A stretch of DNA of 64,000 bases from Hyphomicrobiaceae bacterium UBA7697. GTDB taxonomy: Bacteria > Pseudomonadota > Alphaproteobacteria > Rhizobiales > Methyloligellaceae. The notes below the pieces were generated by a model. It had not been told where the DNA came from, did not search any database, and worked only from the letters and a program-made list of their open reading frames with translations. The translations under genes and the position numbers were made by a program. Positions within the stretch are counted from its first letter, which is position 1, and the number at the start of each line of letters is the position of its first letter. The stretch is taken from contig DLGJ01000012.1 in NCBI GenBank assembly GCA_002482645.1, positions 221,534-285,533 on the forward strand, in the 5' to 3' direction. Positions 32,846-41,492 of the stretch are shown one piece after another.

Positions 32846-33694
32846 CTAGCCTTCCAATTCCTCGCGCACCTGGGCGTAGCTGATCAGGGCGAACAGAACC
32901 GTGCCGCCGGCCACGTTGCCGAGCAGGGTCGGGATGAAGAAGCCGCCGAAGGCTTGCCCAACGCCGACCTCGCCGATGAGCACCATATAGATCGCCTCAA
33001 CGGACCCGGCGATGATGTGGGTGAAGTCGCCGAGCGCGATGATGTAGGTAATCAAGGTGATGATGAAGATCTCCGTCCCCTCCGATGACGGCAGCATCCA
33101 GACCAGGGCGGCGATCAGCCAGCCGGATACGATGCCCTTCGTGAACATCTCGGTCGGGCTGTTGGCCATGAGGTGGCGGCCGATCTCGGTGATGGCCGTT
33201 TGCGTCGGCTCGGCGAAGGCCCCGGAATAGGCGAGGAAGGCGGCGAAGACGATGCAGCCGACAAGATTGCCGGCCAGCACGATTCCCCATAGGCGCAGGA
33301 CGTCCCAAATGCCGCTCCAGTCCTTGCGCACCATGACCGGCAAAACGGCCGTCAGGGTGTTCTCGGTGAACAGCTGCTGGCGGGCCAGGATCACGATCAG
33401 GAAGCCGACGCAGTAGCCGAAATCGGCGATGATCGCGGCACTCGGAAAACTGTGCAGATGCGCTTCGAGGAGCGCTTGCGACAGGACCGAAAACCCAATG
33501 GACAGGCCGGCGGCGAGGGCGGACCACCACAGCGCGTTGAACTTGCGGGCGAGCTCGGCCTCGCCTTCGAGACGTATGATCTCGTAGACCACCGCCGCGC
33601 GGAGGCGCCGCCGCTCCTTGACTTCCTTGTTTTCCTCTCTTGTCAGCCCTTCCTGGGGCTTCGAGTTCTTCGCGCTTGAACCTTTGTCGGCCAT
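32846..33694 (-). CDS. Formate/nitrite transporter (FNT) family channel
   Basis: The 282-residue membrane protein has a charged N-terminal region (about 1-50) then six helices, e.g. NALWWSALAAGLSIGFSVL, LWGIVLAGNLVGCIVFAAFL and IALGDFTHIIAGSVEAIYMV. The family features ENTLTAVLP and the NLVGC loop are visible. FNT pentamers conduct small monovalent anions such as formate. In a methylotroph formate handling is plausible, but this YfdC-like subgroup has no assigned substrate. The gap to uvrB downstream is 73 bp on the same strand. Confidence 0.85.
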   Translation of the reverse strand: MADKGSSAKNSKPQEGLTREENKEVKERRRLRAAVVYEIIRLEGEAELARKFNALWWSALAAGLSIGFSVLSQALLEAHLHSFPSAAIIADFGYCVGFLIVILARQQLFTENTLTAVLPVMVRKDWSGIWDVLRLWGIVLAGNLVGCIVFAAFLAYSGAFAEPTQTAITEIGRHLMANSPTEMFTKGIVSGWLIAALVWMLPSSEGTEIFIITLITYIIALGDFTHIIAGSVEAIYMVLIGEVGVGQAFGGFFIPTLLGNVAGGTVLFALISYAQVREELEG

Positions 33695-33788
33695 GGGGTG
33701 TTGTGTTCCGAATCGTTCCGGTCGGAGTCCGAGTATAGCGGAGTGTCCGCCGCGTCTTCACCGGCGGCACGCAACGATGGAGGGGACC

Positions 33789-34589
33789 ATGCAGGATGAT
33801 GTCCCGCCGCTGGCGCTGCTCTACGTGATGCGCGACACGCCTCTATGGCTGGTCGGTCTAATCATGACCGTTGTCGTCGTAGCCTACGCGGTCGGGCTGC
33901 TGCTCATGGCGCGGTACCGCTATGGCGAGGATCGCCTCAAGCTCAACAACGAGGTCGCGGGCTTCAAATATGCCGTTGTCGGTGTTTTGTACGCCGTGTT
34001 GCTCGCTTTCGTGGTTATCGCGGTTTGGGAGGATTACAGCGAAACGGAGGACGCCGTGCGGGCGGAAGCCAAGGCGGCGGTGGACCTGTATCGCGTAGCC
34101 GAGGCTCTGCCCGGAAAGGGCGCGGCGGTCGCCAGCGGCGTCGTCAAATACGTGAAGGACGTCCGCGAAACGTCTTGGGACGCCATGGCGACCGGCGAAC
34201 AGAGCGAGCTTGTCGCACAAGACCTAAGAGCCCTCAGCCACCATATCTTCGCCCTGGATGTGGAAAGCCGCAAAGAACAGATCCTGTTCCAGAAAGCCCT
34301 CGATTTGTTGACGGTCATCACGGACAACCGCAACGAGCGCCTCGACAGTGCAAACGGCTCGGTGCCCGGCGTGCTTTGGTTCGTTCTCATCGTGGGCGGC
34401 ATCATCACTGTCGGCTATCCGGCATTCTTCGCGGCGTCCAATCTCGCCGCGCAAGTCCTCATGACGGGCTCGCTGGCCGCACTGCTTGCGCTCACATTGT
34501 TCTTGGGGCTGGCTTTCGACTTTCCGTTCACGGGCGATCCGCACATCTCGAAAGAGCCGTTCGCCGACGCCTTGTTGCAGATGGACTGA
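33789..34589 (+). CDS. DUF4239 (bestrophin-like) membrane protein
   Basis: The 266-residue protein has two N-terminal membrane helices (LVGLIMTVVVVAYAVGLLLM, FKYAVVGVLYAVLLAFVVIA) and two C-terminal ones (GVLWFVLIVGGIITVGYPAF, SLAALLALTLFLGLAFDFPF). A soluble helical middle follows the conserved WEDYSETEDAVRAEAKAAVD. This is the DUF4239 layout, sometimes called bestrophin-like. The ATG at 33789 follows GGAGGGG; an ATG 12 nt upstream is possible. Function unknown. Confidence 0.8.
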   Translation: MQDDVPPLALLYVMRDTPLWLVGLIMTVVVVAYAVGLLLMARYRYGEDRLKLNNEVAGFKYAVVGVLYAVLLAFVVIAVWEDYSETEDAVRAEAKAAVDLYRVAEALPGKGAAVASGVVKYVKDVRETSWDAMATGEQSELVAQDLRALSHHIFALDVESRKEQILFQKALDLLTVITDNRNERLDSANGSVPGVLWFVLIVGGIITVGYPAFFAASNLAAQVLMTGSLAALLALTLFLGLAFDFPFTGDPHISKEPFADALLQMD

Positions 34590-34911
34590 GCGCGCTTCGT
34601 CTCGCGCATTCATTCCGCCGCTTGCAGTGCGATGCGGCCGGCCGATGGGCCGTTCACGAACGAATCGCCTCGGCGTCGCGATGCACGAACGCGCGTGTCT
34701 TGACGTCTATTGTGGAAGATTCGTTCGTTGGACTTCAACAAAGTACATATGTTGAATTGCAACAACGCCATTTCTATGTGCGTATACCAAATAAAAACAG
34801 TTCACTTGCCATCTGGTGCGGCAAGCCTGGAGCACTAGTGAAGCGTCTTTGAGAGTACGCGTCCTCGTGAACGGGTCGCTAAGCGACACCAAACAGCATC
34901 GGAGCAAACCT
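34590..34911. promoter_or_regulatory. AT-rich upstream region of the histone-like gene
   Basis: The stretch 34720-34810 is markedly more AT-rich than its surroundings and contains TTCAAC / GTTGAA arms (34735-34757) and a GTTG / CAAC pair. It is the likely promoter and control region of the H1-like gene. No coding frame is convincing. Confidence 0.4.
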
Positions 34912-36054
34912 ATGGCTACGAGAACAACTGGGAAGAAACGTACGACGAGTAAGAGATCGCCCGCGCGCAAAACCAGTGTGCGCAAGACGGCATCGCGCAA
35001 GACGGCATCACGCAAGACCGCCTCGAGAAAGACTGCCGCTCGGAAAACCACGGCGCGCAAAACCACGGCGCGCAAGACGGCGGCGCGCAAGACGACGGCG
35101 CGTAAGACAACAGCCCGTAAGACGACAGCGCGTAAGAGTACAGCGCGTAAGAGTACAGCTCGCAAAACCGCGACGCGTAAGAGCGCCGCTCGTAAGACGG
35201 CAGCCCGCAAGACCGCCGCGCGCAAGACAACCGCGCGCAAAACAACCGCTCGCAAGACAACAGCTCGCAAGACGGCTGCGCGCAAGACAACCGCGCGTAA
35301 GAGCGCCGCTCGCAAAACCGCGGCGCGGAAGAGTACGGCCCGGAAGACCGCTGCTAGAAAGAGCACGGCTCGTAAGCCGGCCGCGCGGAAGAGCACAACC
35401 CGGAAACCGGCCACGCGGAAGAGCGCTGTGCGGAAGACTGCTGCGCGGAAGAGCGCCGCGCGGAGGCCGGCGGCCAAGAAGTCCGCACGAAAGGCACCTG
35501 CTCGAAAGGCACCTGCTCGAAAGGCACCGGCTCGAAGATCTCCGGCCAGGAAATCGGCAACCAAGAAGACTGCCGCTAAGAAGAGTGCCGTCAAAAGATC
35601 GGCGGCTCGGAAGAGCACGGCCAGGAAGACCGTTGCCAAAAGGACCGCGGCGCGCAAGGCGCCGGTAGCGCGGAAGACCGCTGCAAAGCGTGCCGCGCCC
35701 AAGAAGGCGCCGGCAAGGAAGGCCGCTCCTAAAAAGGCTGCTCCTAAACGGACCGCGCCCAAAAAAGCCGCACCGAAAAAGGCCGCGGCAACGACCGTCG
35801 CGCCATCGAGACCGGTCTCGCCGGTGAAACCGCCCGAGGCGCGGCCCGTCCCGAGGCCGCCGCTGGCTCAGCCGGCATCGTCTCCCGCGCGGCCCTCGGC
35901 ACCGCCTATGGGCGGATCGGCACCGCGTCCGGGACGGCCGGGAAGCGCCATTCCGGGATACACCCCGCCCCGGCCGCCAATGCCGGGTACGACACCTGGA
36001 CCGTCCCCGACGCCGATGCCCTATCGTCCGTCATGGGCGCGGGATGACGACTAG
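34912..36054 (+). CDS. Histone H1-like, Lys/Arg/Ala/Thr-repeat DNA-binding protein
   Basis: About the first 300 of 380 residues are a tandem array of a 5-residue unit, (A/T)ARK(T/S) and variants, over 50 copies, grading into APKKAA-type units near 265-305. A Pro-rich, weakly charged tail of about 75 residues follows (RPVSPVKPPEARPVPRPPLA to RPSWARDDD). At DNA level the array is a diverged 15-bp repeat. It resembles eukaryotic H1 tails and bacterial AlgP/Hc-like proteins, so nucleoid binding is expected. The dense Ser/Thr next to Arg-Lys could be phosphorylated. The ATG at 34912 is preferred; an upstream frame begins at 34816. A terminator follows. Confidence 0.8.
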   Translation: MATRTTGKKRTTSKRSPARKTSVRKTASRKTASRKTASRKTAARKTTARKTTARKTAARKTTARKTTARKTTARKSTARKSTARKTATRKSAARKTAARKTAARKTTARKTTARKTTARKTAARKTTARKSAARKTAARKSTARKTAARKSTARKPAARKSTTRKPATRKSAVRKTAARKSAARRPAAKKSARKAPARKAPARKAPARRSPARKSATKKTAAKKSAVKRSAARKSTARKTVAKRTAARKAPVARKTAAKRAAPKKAPARKAAPKKAAPKRTAPKKAAPKKAAATTVAPSRPVSPVKPPEARPVPRPPLAQPASSPARPSAPPMGGSAPRPGRPGSAIPGYTPPRPPMPGTTPGPSPTPMPYRPSWARDDD

Positions 36055-36073
36055 GACGGCGATCAAGATTGGT

Positions 36074-36103
36074 AAAAGGGCCGGCACTCCTGCTGGCCCT
36101 TTT
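36074..36103. terminator. Bidirectional terminator
   Basis: AAAAGGGCC and GGCCCTTTT arms form a perfect stem with A- and T-rich edges. It serves the histone-like gene (+) and probably the minus-strand small membrane gene. Confidence 0.85.
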
Positions 36104-36162
36104 CTCTTGCCGAACCGTTCCGGAACCGGAAAACCAGGACAGCCGCCGCTCTGGACCGGCGG

Positions 36163-36333
36163 TCACACCCCTCTGAAAATATTGCCGATTGCAAGGATCA
36201 CGTAAGCCGCGATCGCGACCCAGAACCGGTAGTCCCCGATGACCGGAAGCGTCATGACGGTGCTGAGGATGGCCAGAACGGCAAGTACGATCGATATGAC
36301 GAAGACCATTGTGGTCGGTGGCGATAGACTCAC
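36163..36333 (-). CDS. Small membrane protein, 56 residues
   Basis: A GTG start with GGGAGGG about 7 nt upstream gives a 56-residue product of two hydrophobic helices: MVFVISIVLAVLAILSTVMT and FWVAIAAYVILAIGNIFRGV. It is an inner-membrane hairpin protein of unknown role. The longer frame to 36582 is antisense to the SRPBCC gene leader and is less likely. It is divergent from that gene. Confidence 0.65.
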   Translation of the reverse strand: MSLSPPTTMVFVISIVLAVLAILSTVMTLPVIGDYRFWVAIAAYVILAIGNIFRGV

Positions 36334-36469
36334 GATCAATCCCTCCCTCGTGTTGACGTTTGAACTGTAATCGTTTTGTGTGACTTTGCGAGCGCGGAAC
36401 CTTGGCGGAAGCGTCACAGCGTCGGCCGTTCGCGAGGGGCACATCGCCGGGAATGAAGGAGACGTTGGT

Positions 36470-37120
36470 ATGGCGCCGATGATGCGGCTGGTCCTTGGAC
36501 TTGGTGTACTTGTTCTCATTCTTTCGGCGGTCGCGCTTGGGCTTCCGGCCCATGTCACGGCGACGCGGTCTGTCGTGATCAACGCGCCCGAGTATGTGGT
36601 CTTTCCTTATCTGAACAATCTGCGCCGCTTCCAGGAGTGGGCGCCTTGGTCCGCGAAGGACCCCAATATCAAACTGACCTATTCCGGGCCTCCGGAAGGG
36701 ACCGGTGCCAAGGTCGAATGGGTCAGCGAGGTTCCCTCGGTTGGCGACGGTAGCCTTCAGATCGTCGAATCGAAACCGTCCAGCAGCCTGAGCCTCACAG
36801 CTGATGTTAAAGGCCTTCAAGGCCTGAGCTATTTCGAGCTGACTCCGGCCGGGGCCGGTTCCAAGGTCTCATGGTCGTTCGGGTTCGAAACCGGTTCGAG
36901 TCCGTTGAAGCGCTGGAAGGGTCTGATACTCGACGGCTATATCGGCGAGGTCTACGAGGCCGGACTGGAAAAGCTCAAGCAGCATGTCGAGGCGGACCGT
37001 GCGCCGACCATCACGCAGCCCGCGCCCGCGGCGCCTGCCGCGCCGGTCGAGACGCCGACGGCACCCGAGGGCGGCGAGACCGTCGTTCCGGAGTTGACGC
37101 CGGCACCGCAGGCTCAATAG
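36470..37120 (+). CDS. SRPBCC (START-like) domain protein with N-terminal membrane helix
   Basis: The 216-residue protein has an N-terminal helix (LVLGLGVLVLILSAVALGLP), then an SRPBCC/polyketide-cyclase-like domain (TATRSVVINAPEYVVFPYLN, then RRFQEWAPWSAKDPN and SWSFGFETGSSPLKRW). An Ala/Pro-rich tail follows. The domain has a hydrophobic ligand cavity; no ligand is evident. AAGGAGA precedes the ATG at 36470. It is anchored at the inner membrane, with the domain probably in the periplasm. Confidence 0.8.
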   Translation: MAPMMRLVLGLGVLVLILSAVALGLPAHVTATRSVVINAPEYVVFPYLNNLRRFQEWAPWSAKDPNIKLTYSGPPEGTGAKVEWVSEVPSVGDGSLQIVESKPSSSLSLTADVKGLQGLSYFELTPAGAGSKVSWSFGFETGSSPLKRWKGLILDGYIGEVYEAGLEKLKQHVEADRAPTITQPAPAAPAAPVETPTAPEGGETVVPELTPAPQAQ

Positions 37121-37135
37121 TCCGGCGCACGGGAA

Positions 37136-37162
37136 AGCCCGGCGCACTTCGCGCGCCGGGCT
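37136..37162. terminator. Convergent hairpin terminator
   Basis: A perfect 10-bp stem AGCCCGGCGC / GCGCCGGGCT lies between the SRPBCC gene and the minus-strand gene ending at 37191. TTT follows on the minus strand. Confidence 0.65.
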
Positions 37163-37190
37163 GCCGTCCAAATGTCCGAGATCTAAATCT

Positions 37191-37865
37191 TTAGAGGTTG
37201 CGCTGGTGGTTGGCCGGCAGCGGAGCCGCGACTCCCTTGCGTGCCGGTGTGCCTTCGGCTGCCTGTTGGGCCGCCTGTAGGATCAGGTTGTCCAACTGGC
37301 TGCAGTCGAACAGCCCGGCCTCGCCCGTGGCCCGCTCGGCATGGCCCGATGCGAGATGCGGATCGACTACGGGACGTCCCGTCACGCGATAGACGCAGGT
37401 CGCGCCATCGCTCGCGGTGAAGGTGATGCGGTCGCCGATTCCGACCTTGCCCGAACCGGCATCGCCCAGAGCCACGTCGCCCTCCATCGATCGGGTGACG
37501 GATCCGCCATTGGCCGCGGGCGAGCGATCCGATGGACCGGCCGCCGCGACGTCCGGCGCCGTGTCGCGCAGGGCGGCACTGAGGCCCAAGCGGCGCACCT
37601 TCGCCGACGGCAGGAGTGACATCGGCGCGGACACGTCCTGCCACGGCCAAGCATCCGCGGCCGATTGGTCCGACAACGCCTTATTCCAAGCGCTCTGGCG
37701 CAGCGATTGCGCGAAACCGCCATCATTGATGGAAGGAAACACTTCCCGGACTTCGGAGGCGCCGAGCAGCATGGCCAGGCCAACGCAAGCCCCTAAGCCC
37801 GCCTTCGCCACGTCGCGCCCGCGAACCCGCGGGAGCGAAAAGCGGTTCGATCTCCCAAACGGCAT
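37191..37865 (-). CDS. Membrane-anchored protein with weak sortase-like segment
   Basis: The 224-residue protein has a basic N-terminus and one membrane helix (AGLGACVGLAMLLGASEV). The stretch GIGDRITFTASDGATCVYRV then TGRPVVDP resembles the GDRI...YRVTG...VVDP strands of sortases. The catalytic His region and the TLxTC cysteine/arginine part are not recognisable; the only later Cys is in LFDCSQLD. It may be a catalytically dead relative or a chance likeness. It starts 17 bp after the 97-residue gene, so both probably form one operon. Confidence 0.5.
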   Translation of the reverse strand: MPFGRSNRFSLPRVRGRDVAKAGLGACVGLAMLLGASEVREVFPSINDGGFAQSLRQSAWNKALSDQSAADAWPWQDVSAPMSLLPSAKVRRLGLSAALRDTAPDVAAAGPSDRSPAANGGSVTRSMEGDVALGDAGSGKVGIGDRITFTASDGATCVYRVTGRPVVDPHLASGHAERATGEAGLFDCSQLDNLILQAAQQAAEGTPARKGVAAPLPANHQRNL

Positions 37866-37882
37866 CAGTTCACCCTCCGGTT

Positions 37883-38176
37883 TTACTGCGGCGCACCAAC
37901 CGCATGTCCGGCACGAAACAGCATTGCGTGCCCGATCGTGCCGAGCGAGACGAGGAGAAGGACCGACGGCGCCATGGTTTCAATCGTCGTTTCGATCGTT
38001 CCCAAGGTCTCCGCCACTGATCCCGGCCTGTCCCGAGTATCTTGCGGACCGAATTCCGGTCCGAAGCGGCCGATTCCGCAGTTCGCCGCAACTTTATCAT
38101 AGAGTTCGCTCTCCGTAAGAGGTCTTGAGCGGCGAGTCGTCGCAACGAAATCGTTCCCGTCCTCCCGGTTCCCCAA
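37883..38176 (-). CDS. Small hypothetical membrane protein, 97 residues
   Basis: It has a polar N-terminal half (LTESELYDKVAANCGIGRFG) and one C-terminal hydrophobic helix (APSVLLLVSLGTIGHAMLFR). Close linkage to the sortase-like gene on the same strand supports its reality. No family was recognised and the start is uncertain. Confidence 0.4.
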   Translation of the reverse strand: MGNREDGNDFVATTRRSRPLTESELYDKVAANCGIGRFGPEFGPQDTRDRPGSVAETLGTIETTIETMAPSVLLLVSLGTIGHAMLFRAGHAVGAPQ

Positions 38177-38537
38177 ACCCGGCTCAGCCCGGCAGGGCGG
38201 CGGCGTCCGAACTCTGGGCCGATTTTGTCCTTACATATCATCTAATTATGGACGAGTCGTTGCGCCGCATCCATGTATGGCGGTGCTCCGCGAGTTCCAC
38301 AGCAACCGTCGCGATGACGGGCCAGTCCGGTTCGATGTCGCGGCAATGTGATCGGATGGCCCGGTTTTGGGCCCAAAGCGGGGATTCCTCCGCAAAGCGG
38401 CCCGAATCCCGCGCCCTTATCGGAAAAATCTATTGTGCAATGCACTTGCGGCAGCCAGAGCGCACGCATAGGGTTGCCGGGATTTTTCCGCGGTGCATCT
38501 GCGCCTTGCGGCCCTCAGACATCTTCAGGAGTTCTCC
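38177..38537. other. Divergent intergenic region before the aspartate aminotransferase gene
   Basis: About 360 bp with an AT-rich patch (38228-38252) that could hold a promoter. No RNA gene or convincing coding frame was seen. Confidence 0.4.
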
Positions 38538-39740
38538 ATGGGATTGGTTTCCCGAACGCTTGGGCGCGTCAAGCCCTCGCAGACGATGGCCATCACGAAC
38601 AAGGCACGCGAGATGAAAGCCGCCGGGTTCGACGTGATCGGGCTTGGCGCGGGCGAGCCGGACTTCGATACGCCCGGCAACATCAAGGCGGCCGCGATCG
38701 AGGCGATCAAGCGTGGAGAGACCAAATATACCGCCGTGGACGGCATTCCCGAGCTGAAGCAAGCGATCTGCGAGAAGTTCGCGCGCGAAAACGGCCTCGA
38801 CTACAAGCCGGCCGAAATCACGGTGGGCAGCGGCGGCAAGCACGTCCTCTACAATGCGCTGCTGGCGACTCTGGACCCGGGCGATGAGGTCATCATTCCC
38901 TCTCCCTATTGGGTGAGCTATCCGGACATCGTGCTGCTCGCGGGCGCGGAGCCGGTGATCGTGGAGACCAAGCTCGAGGACGGGTTCAAGCTCACGGCGC
39001 AAGCGCTCGAGCAGGCGATCACGCCGAAGACGAAGTGGGTCATCTTGAATTCGCCGTCCAACCCGACCGGCGCGGCCTATACGCACGACGATATCAAGGC
39101 GCTGACCGACGTGCTGCTGCGGCACGAACGCGTATGGGTGCTGACCGACGACATTTACGAGCACCTCGTCTATGGGGACTTTACGTTCGCGACGCCGGCG
39201 CAAGTCGAACCGAAGCTCAAGGACCGTACCTTGACGCTGAACGGCGTCTCCAAGGCCTATTCGATGACGGGCTGGCGCATCGGCTATGCGGGCGGTCCGG
39301 CCGAGCTCATCAAGGCCATCGCCAAGCTCCAGTCCCAATCGACATCGAATCCGTGCTCGATCAGCCAGTGGGCTGCCGTCGAAGCCCTGCGCGGCCCGCA
39401 GGATTTTCTCGCGGACTGGGTCAAGGCCTTCCAGGAGCGCCGCGATCTCGTCGTGTCGATGCTCAACGAGACCGAGGGGCTGATGTGTCCGATGCCCGAG
39501 GGCGCGTTCTATGTCTATCCGTCCTGCGCGGGTGCGATCGGCAAGAAGACGCCGAAGGGCGACGCCATCGAGAACGATGCGGATTTCGCCACGCTGCTGT
39601 TGCAGGAAGAGGGCGTCGCCGTCGTCCACGGCGAGGCATTTGGCCTGTCGCCGTTCTTCCGGATTTCCTATGCGACAGACCTCGAAACGTTGCGCGAGGC
39701 CTGCAACCGCATCCGCCGCTTCTGCGAGAGCCTAAGCTAA
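38538..39740 (+). CDS. aspC: Aspartate aminotransferase, class I (Ib type)
   Basis: The 400-residue PLP enzyme carries VIGLGAGEPDFDTP, YTAVDGIPELKQAI, the PLP-contact NSPSNPTGAAYT, the Asp/Tyr in LTDDIYEHLVY, the Schiff-base Lys in LNGVSKAYSMTGWRIGY and the substrate Arg near SPFFRISYATDLETL. It interconverts aspartate/2-oxoglutarate and oxaloacetate/glutamate in the cytosol. The ATG at 38538 follows CAGGAG; the frame from 38493 lacks such a site. It may also accept prephenate, as many alphaproteobacterial relatives do. Confidence 0.9.
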   Translation: MGLVSRTLGRVKPSQTMAITNKAREMKAAGFDVIGLGAGEPDFDTPGNIKAAAIEAIKRGETKYTAVDGIPELKQAICEKFARENGLDYKPAEITVGSGGKHVLYNALLATLDPGDEVIIPSPYWVSYPDIVLLAGAEPVIVETKLEDGFKLTAQALEQAITPKTKWVILNSPSNPTGAAYTHDDIKALTDVLLRHERVWVLTDDIYEHLVYGDFTFATPAQVEPKLKDRTLTLNGVSKAYSMTGWRIGYAGGPAELIKAIAKLQSQSTSNPCSISQWAAVEALRGPQDFLADWVKAFQERRDLVVSMLNETEGLMCPMPEGAFYVYPSCAGAIGKKTPKGDAIENDADFATLLLQEEGVAVVHGEAFGLSPFFRISYATDLETLREACNRIRRFCESLS

Positions 39741-39787
39741 GTGGTTTAAGAGCTTATAAAAACCGTATAGATAACAGAGAGGATGTC

Positions 39788-40024
39788 ATGTCCAAGGGGG
39801 AGGAAATGAAGTTCTCGAAGCTGAGCACCGCGAACCAGATCGCGGGTAAGATCATGGAGATCCGCAAGGGCGCGGTCACGGCCATCGTCTATGTGCAGAT
39901 CGCCGACGAGACCTTGGTCGAAGTGAGCGTGACGATCGCGTCGCTGGAGACTCTCAAGCTCTATGAGGGTAAGGCGGTGACGTTGATCATCAATCCCGTC
40001 GACATCATGATTGGCTGCGAATAG
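39788..40024 (+). CDS. Mop/TOBE-domain molybdate-binding protein
   Basis: The 78-residue protein matches the Mop (molbindin) unit: LSTANQIAGKIMEIRKGAVT, AIVYVQIADETLVEVSVTIA and ITASLE-like ASLETLKLYEGKAV, ending VTLIINPVDIMIG. Mop proteins oligomerise and store molybdate or tungstate in the cytosol. This may matter for a molybdenum-dependent formate dehydrogenase in a methylotroph (inference). ATG 39788 has GAGAGG 5 nt upstream; ATG 39806 is an alternative. Confidence 0.85.
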   Translation: MSKGEEMKFSKLSTANQIAGKIMEIRKGAVTAIVYVQIADETLVEVSVTIASLETLKLYEGKAVTLIINPVDIMIGCE

Positions 40025-40117
40025 CGGCCAATCCTCCGGTATCCATCCAACACGGCCGCGCGCGGGGGGCAGGCCGCTCCCGCTCTATCCCGCCGCTCCA
40101 ATCGATTCCGCAAAGTC

Positions 40118-41074
40118 ATGGACCAACGCGTCTCGGACGACCCGCTCAACATCGCCGACCGGCTCGCGCGCGTATTGCATTTGCGGAACGGGCGGCGTCT
40201 GGGCTATGCGGAGTATGGCGCACCGGACGGCCAGCCGGTCATGGCGCTACACGGGACGCCCGGTGCACGGACCATGTTCGCCGTCGCTGATCAAGCGGCG
40301 CGCGCCAAAGGCATTCGCATCATCGCGCCGGACCGTGCGGGGTACGGACTGTCCGAAGCGCATCATTTCGATACTCTCGCGGATACGGCCGGCGACATCG
40401 AGGCGCTGGCGGACTGGCTCGGGCTCGACCGGTTCACGCTTGCGGGTTATTCCGGCGGCGCACCGCATGCGCTTGCGGCGGCCCTTCTGATGGGCGACCG
40501 CATCGAGCGCGTCGCGCTGATTTCTCCGGTCGGACTGGTCGCGGAGGGCGCGCACGTGCCGATGACGGGCGTACAGCATTTCATCTTCTCCTATCTCGGC
40601 AATTCGCAATTCGCGGCGCGGATGTATTTCCATAGCGTCCGGTCGATGATCGCGTGGCTCCCGGGCGGTGCCAAAATGCTGGTGACGCAATACGCGTCGG
40701 AATCCGATCGTGCCATCCTGCGCCAGCCGGGGTTGCGTGAACTGCTGGACTTGACCATGCACGAAGGCCTCGGCACCTCGGTCGACGGCGCGGTGCAGGA
40801 CTTACGGCTCTATTGCCGCCCCTGGGGCCTGCCGCTCCATGAACTGGAGGCGCCTGCCCATATCTGGCAGGGCGCCGCCGATACCATCGTGGCGCCCGAG
40901 GCCGCCTACCAGCTTGCCAAGGCGCTGCCGAATTGTACGCTCGAAGTCCTGCAGGACATGGGCCATTATTGGCTCTTCGGTGCGTTCGAGGGCATCCTGG
41001 AAACAATCCGGGAAAAACCGCGCCAAGAGTTCGCACCGAAGACCGGCCTGCGAACTTGGTTCGGAGTTTCATGA
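40118..41074 (+). CDS. Alpha/beta hydrolase
   Basis: The 318-residue serine hydrolase has the oxyanion-hole motif MALHGTPGART, the nucleophile elbow LAGYSGGAPHALA, the acid in QGAADTIVAPEAAYQ and the terminal His in MGHYWLFG. A cap domain lies around residues 150-235. The substrate is unknown. Its TGA overlaps the ATG of the VOC gene (ATGA), so the two are co-translated. Confidence 0.85.
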   Translation: MDQRVSDDPLNIADRLARVLHLRNGRRLGYAEYGAPDGQPVMALHGTPGARTMFAVADQAARAKGIRIIAPDRAGYGLSEAHHFDTLADTAGDIEALADWLGLDRFTLAGYSGGAPHALAAALLMGDRIERVALISPVGLVAEGAHVPMTGVQHFIFSYLGNSQFAARMYFHSVRSMIAWLPGGAKMLVTQYASESDRAILRQPGLRELLDLTMHEGLGTSVDGAVQDLRLYCRPWGLPLHELEAPAHIWQGAADTIVAPEAAYQLAKALPNCTLEVLQDMGHYWLFGAFEGILETIREKPRQEFAPKTGLRTWFGVS

Positions 41075-41484
41075 CCGTCGCGTTCACGCATTGCGCACTT
41101 CAAGTGGCGGACCTCGAAGAGTCCATCGCGTTCTATGGGCGCTATTGCGGCATGGAGATCGTCAAGGAGCATGGCGAGGGCGGTGCGCGCGTGGTTTGGC
41201 TGGCCAGTCCCGGCGCGGGCGGCCGCTTCGTTCTGGTGCTGCTCGGCGGCGGCGCGCTCCGAGAACAGGCCCCGGACGATATGACCCATTACGGATTCGG
41301 CGTTCCGGCCCGCGCCGACGTGGATCGCATCGCCGCGATGGCCAGGGCGGACGGACGGTTGCATTGGGAGCCGCGGGAGTATGCGCCGCCCACCGGCTAT
41401 CTGTGCGGGGTGAAGGATCCGACCGGCTATATCGTCGAGTTCTCCTACGGGCAGCCGCTCGGGCCGCACGCGGATCGGATCTGA
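41071..41484 (+). CDS. VOC-family (glyoxalase-like) protein
   Basis: The 137-residue vicinal-oxygen-chelate fold contains FTHCALQVADLEESIAFYGR, THYGFGVPARADVDRIAAMA and KDPTGYIVEFSY. The His near the start and the C-terminal Glu fit metal binding. It could be a lyase, isomerase or dioxygenase. Coupling to the hydrolase suggests a shared detoxification or catabolic step. It ends 8 bp from the convergent gene. Confidence 0.85.
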   Translation: MTVAFTHCALQVADLEESIAFYGRYCGMEIVKEHGEGGARVVWLASPGAGGRFVLVLLGGGALREQAPDDMTHYGFGVPARADVDRIAAMARADGRLHWEPREYAPPTGYLCGVKDPTGYIVEFSYGQPLGPHADRI

Positions 41485-41492
41485 GGCCGGCC

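Noticed and set aside
30682..32883. A 733-codon open frame on the plus strand
   Set aside because: It is antisense to uvrB, whose motifs are complete; no recognisable domain.
36880..36905. tRNA T-arm-like sequence (GGTTCGAAACC and GGTTCGAG)
   Set aside because: It lies inside the SRPBCC coding frame and no acceptor or anticodon stem fits around it.
37417..38118. A 233-codon plus-strand frame opposite the sortase-like and 97-residue genes
   Set aside because: Ser/Arg/Pro-rich with no domain; the minus-strand pair has better spacing and membrane segments.
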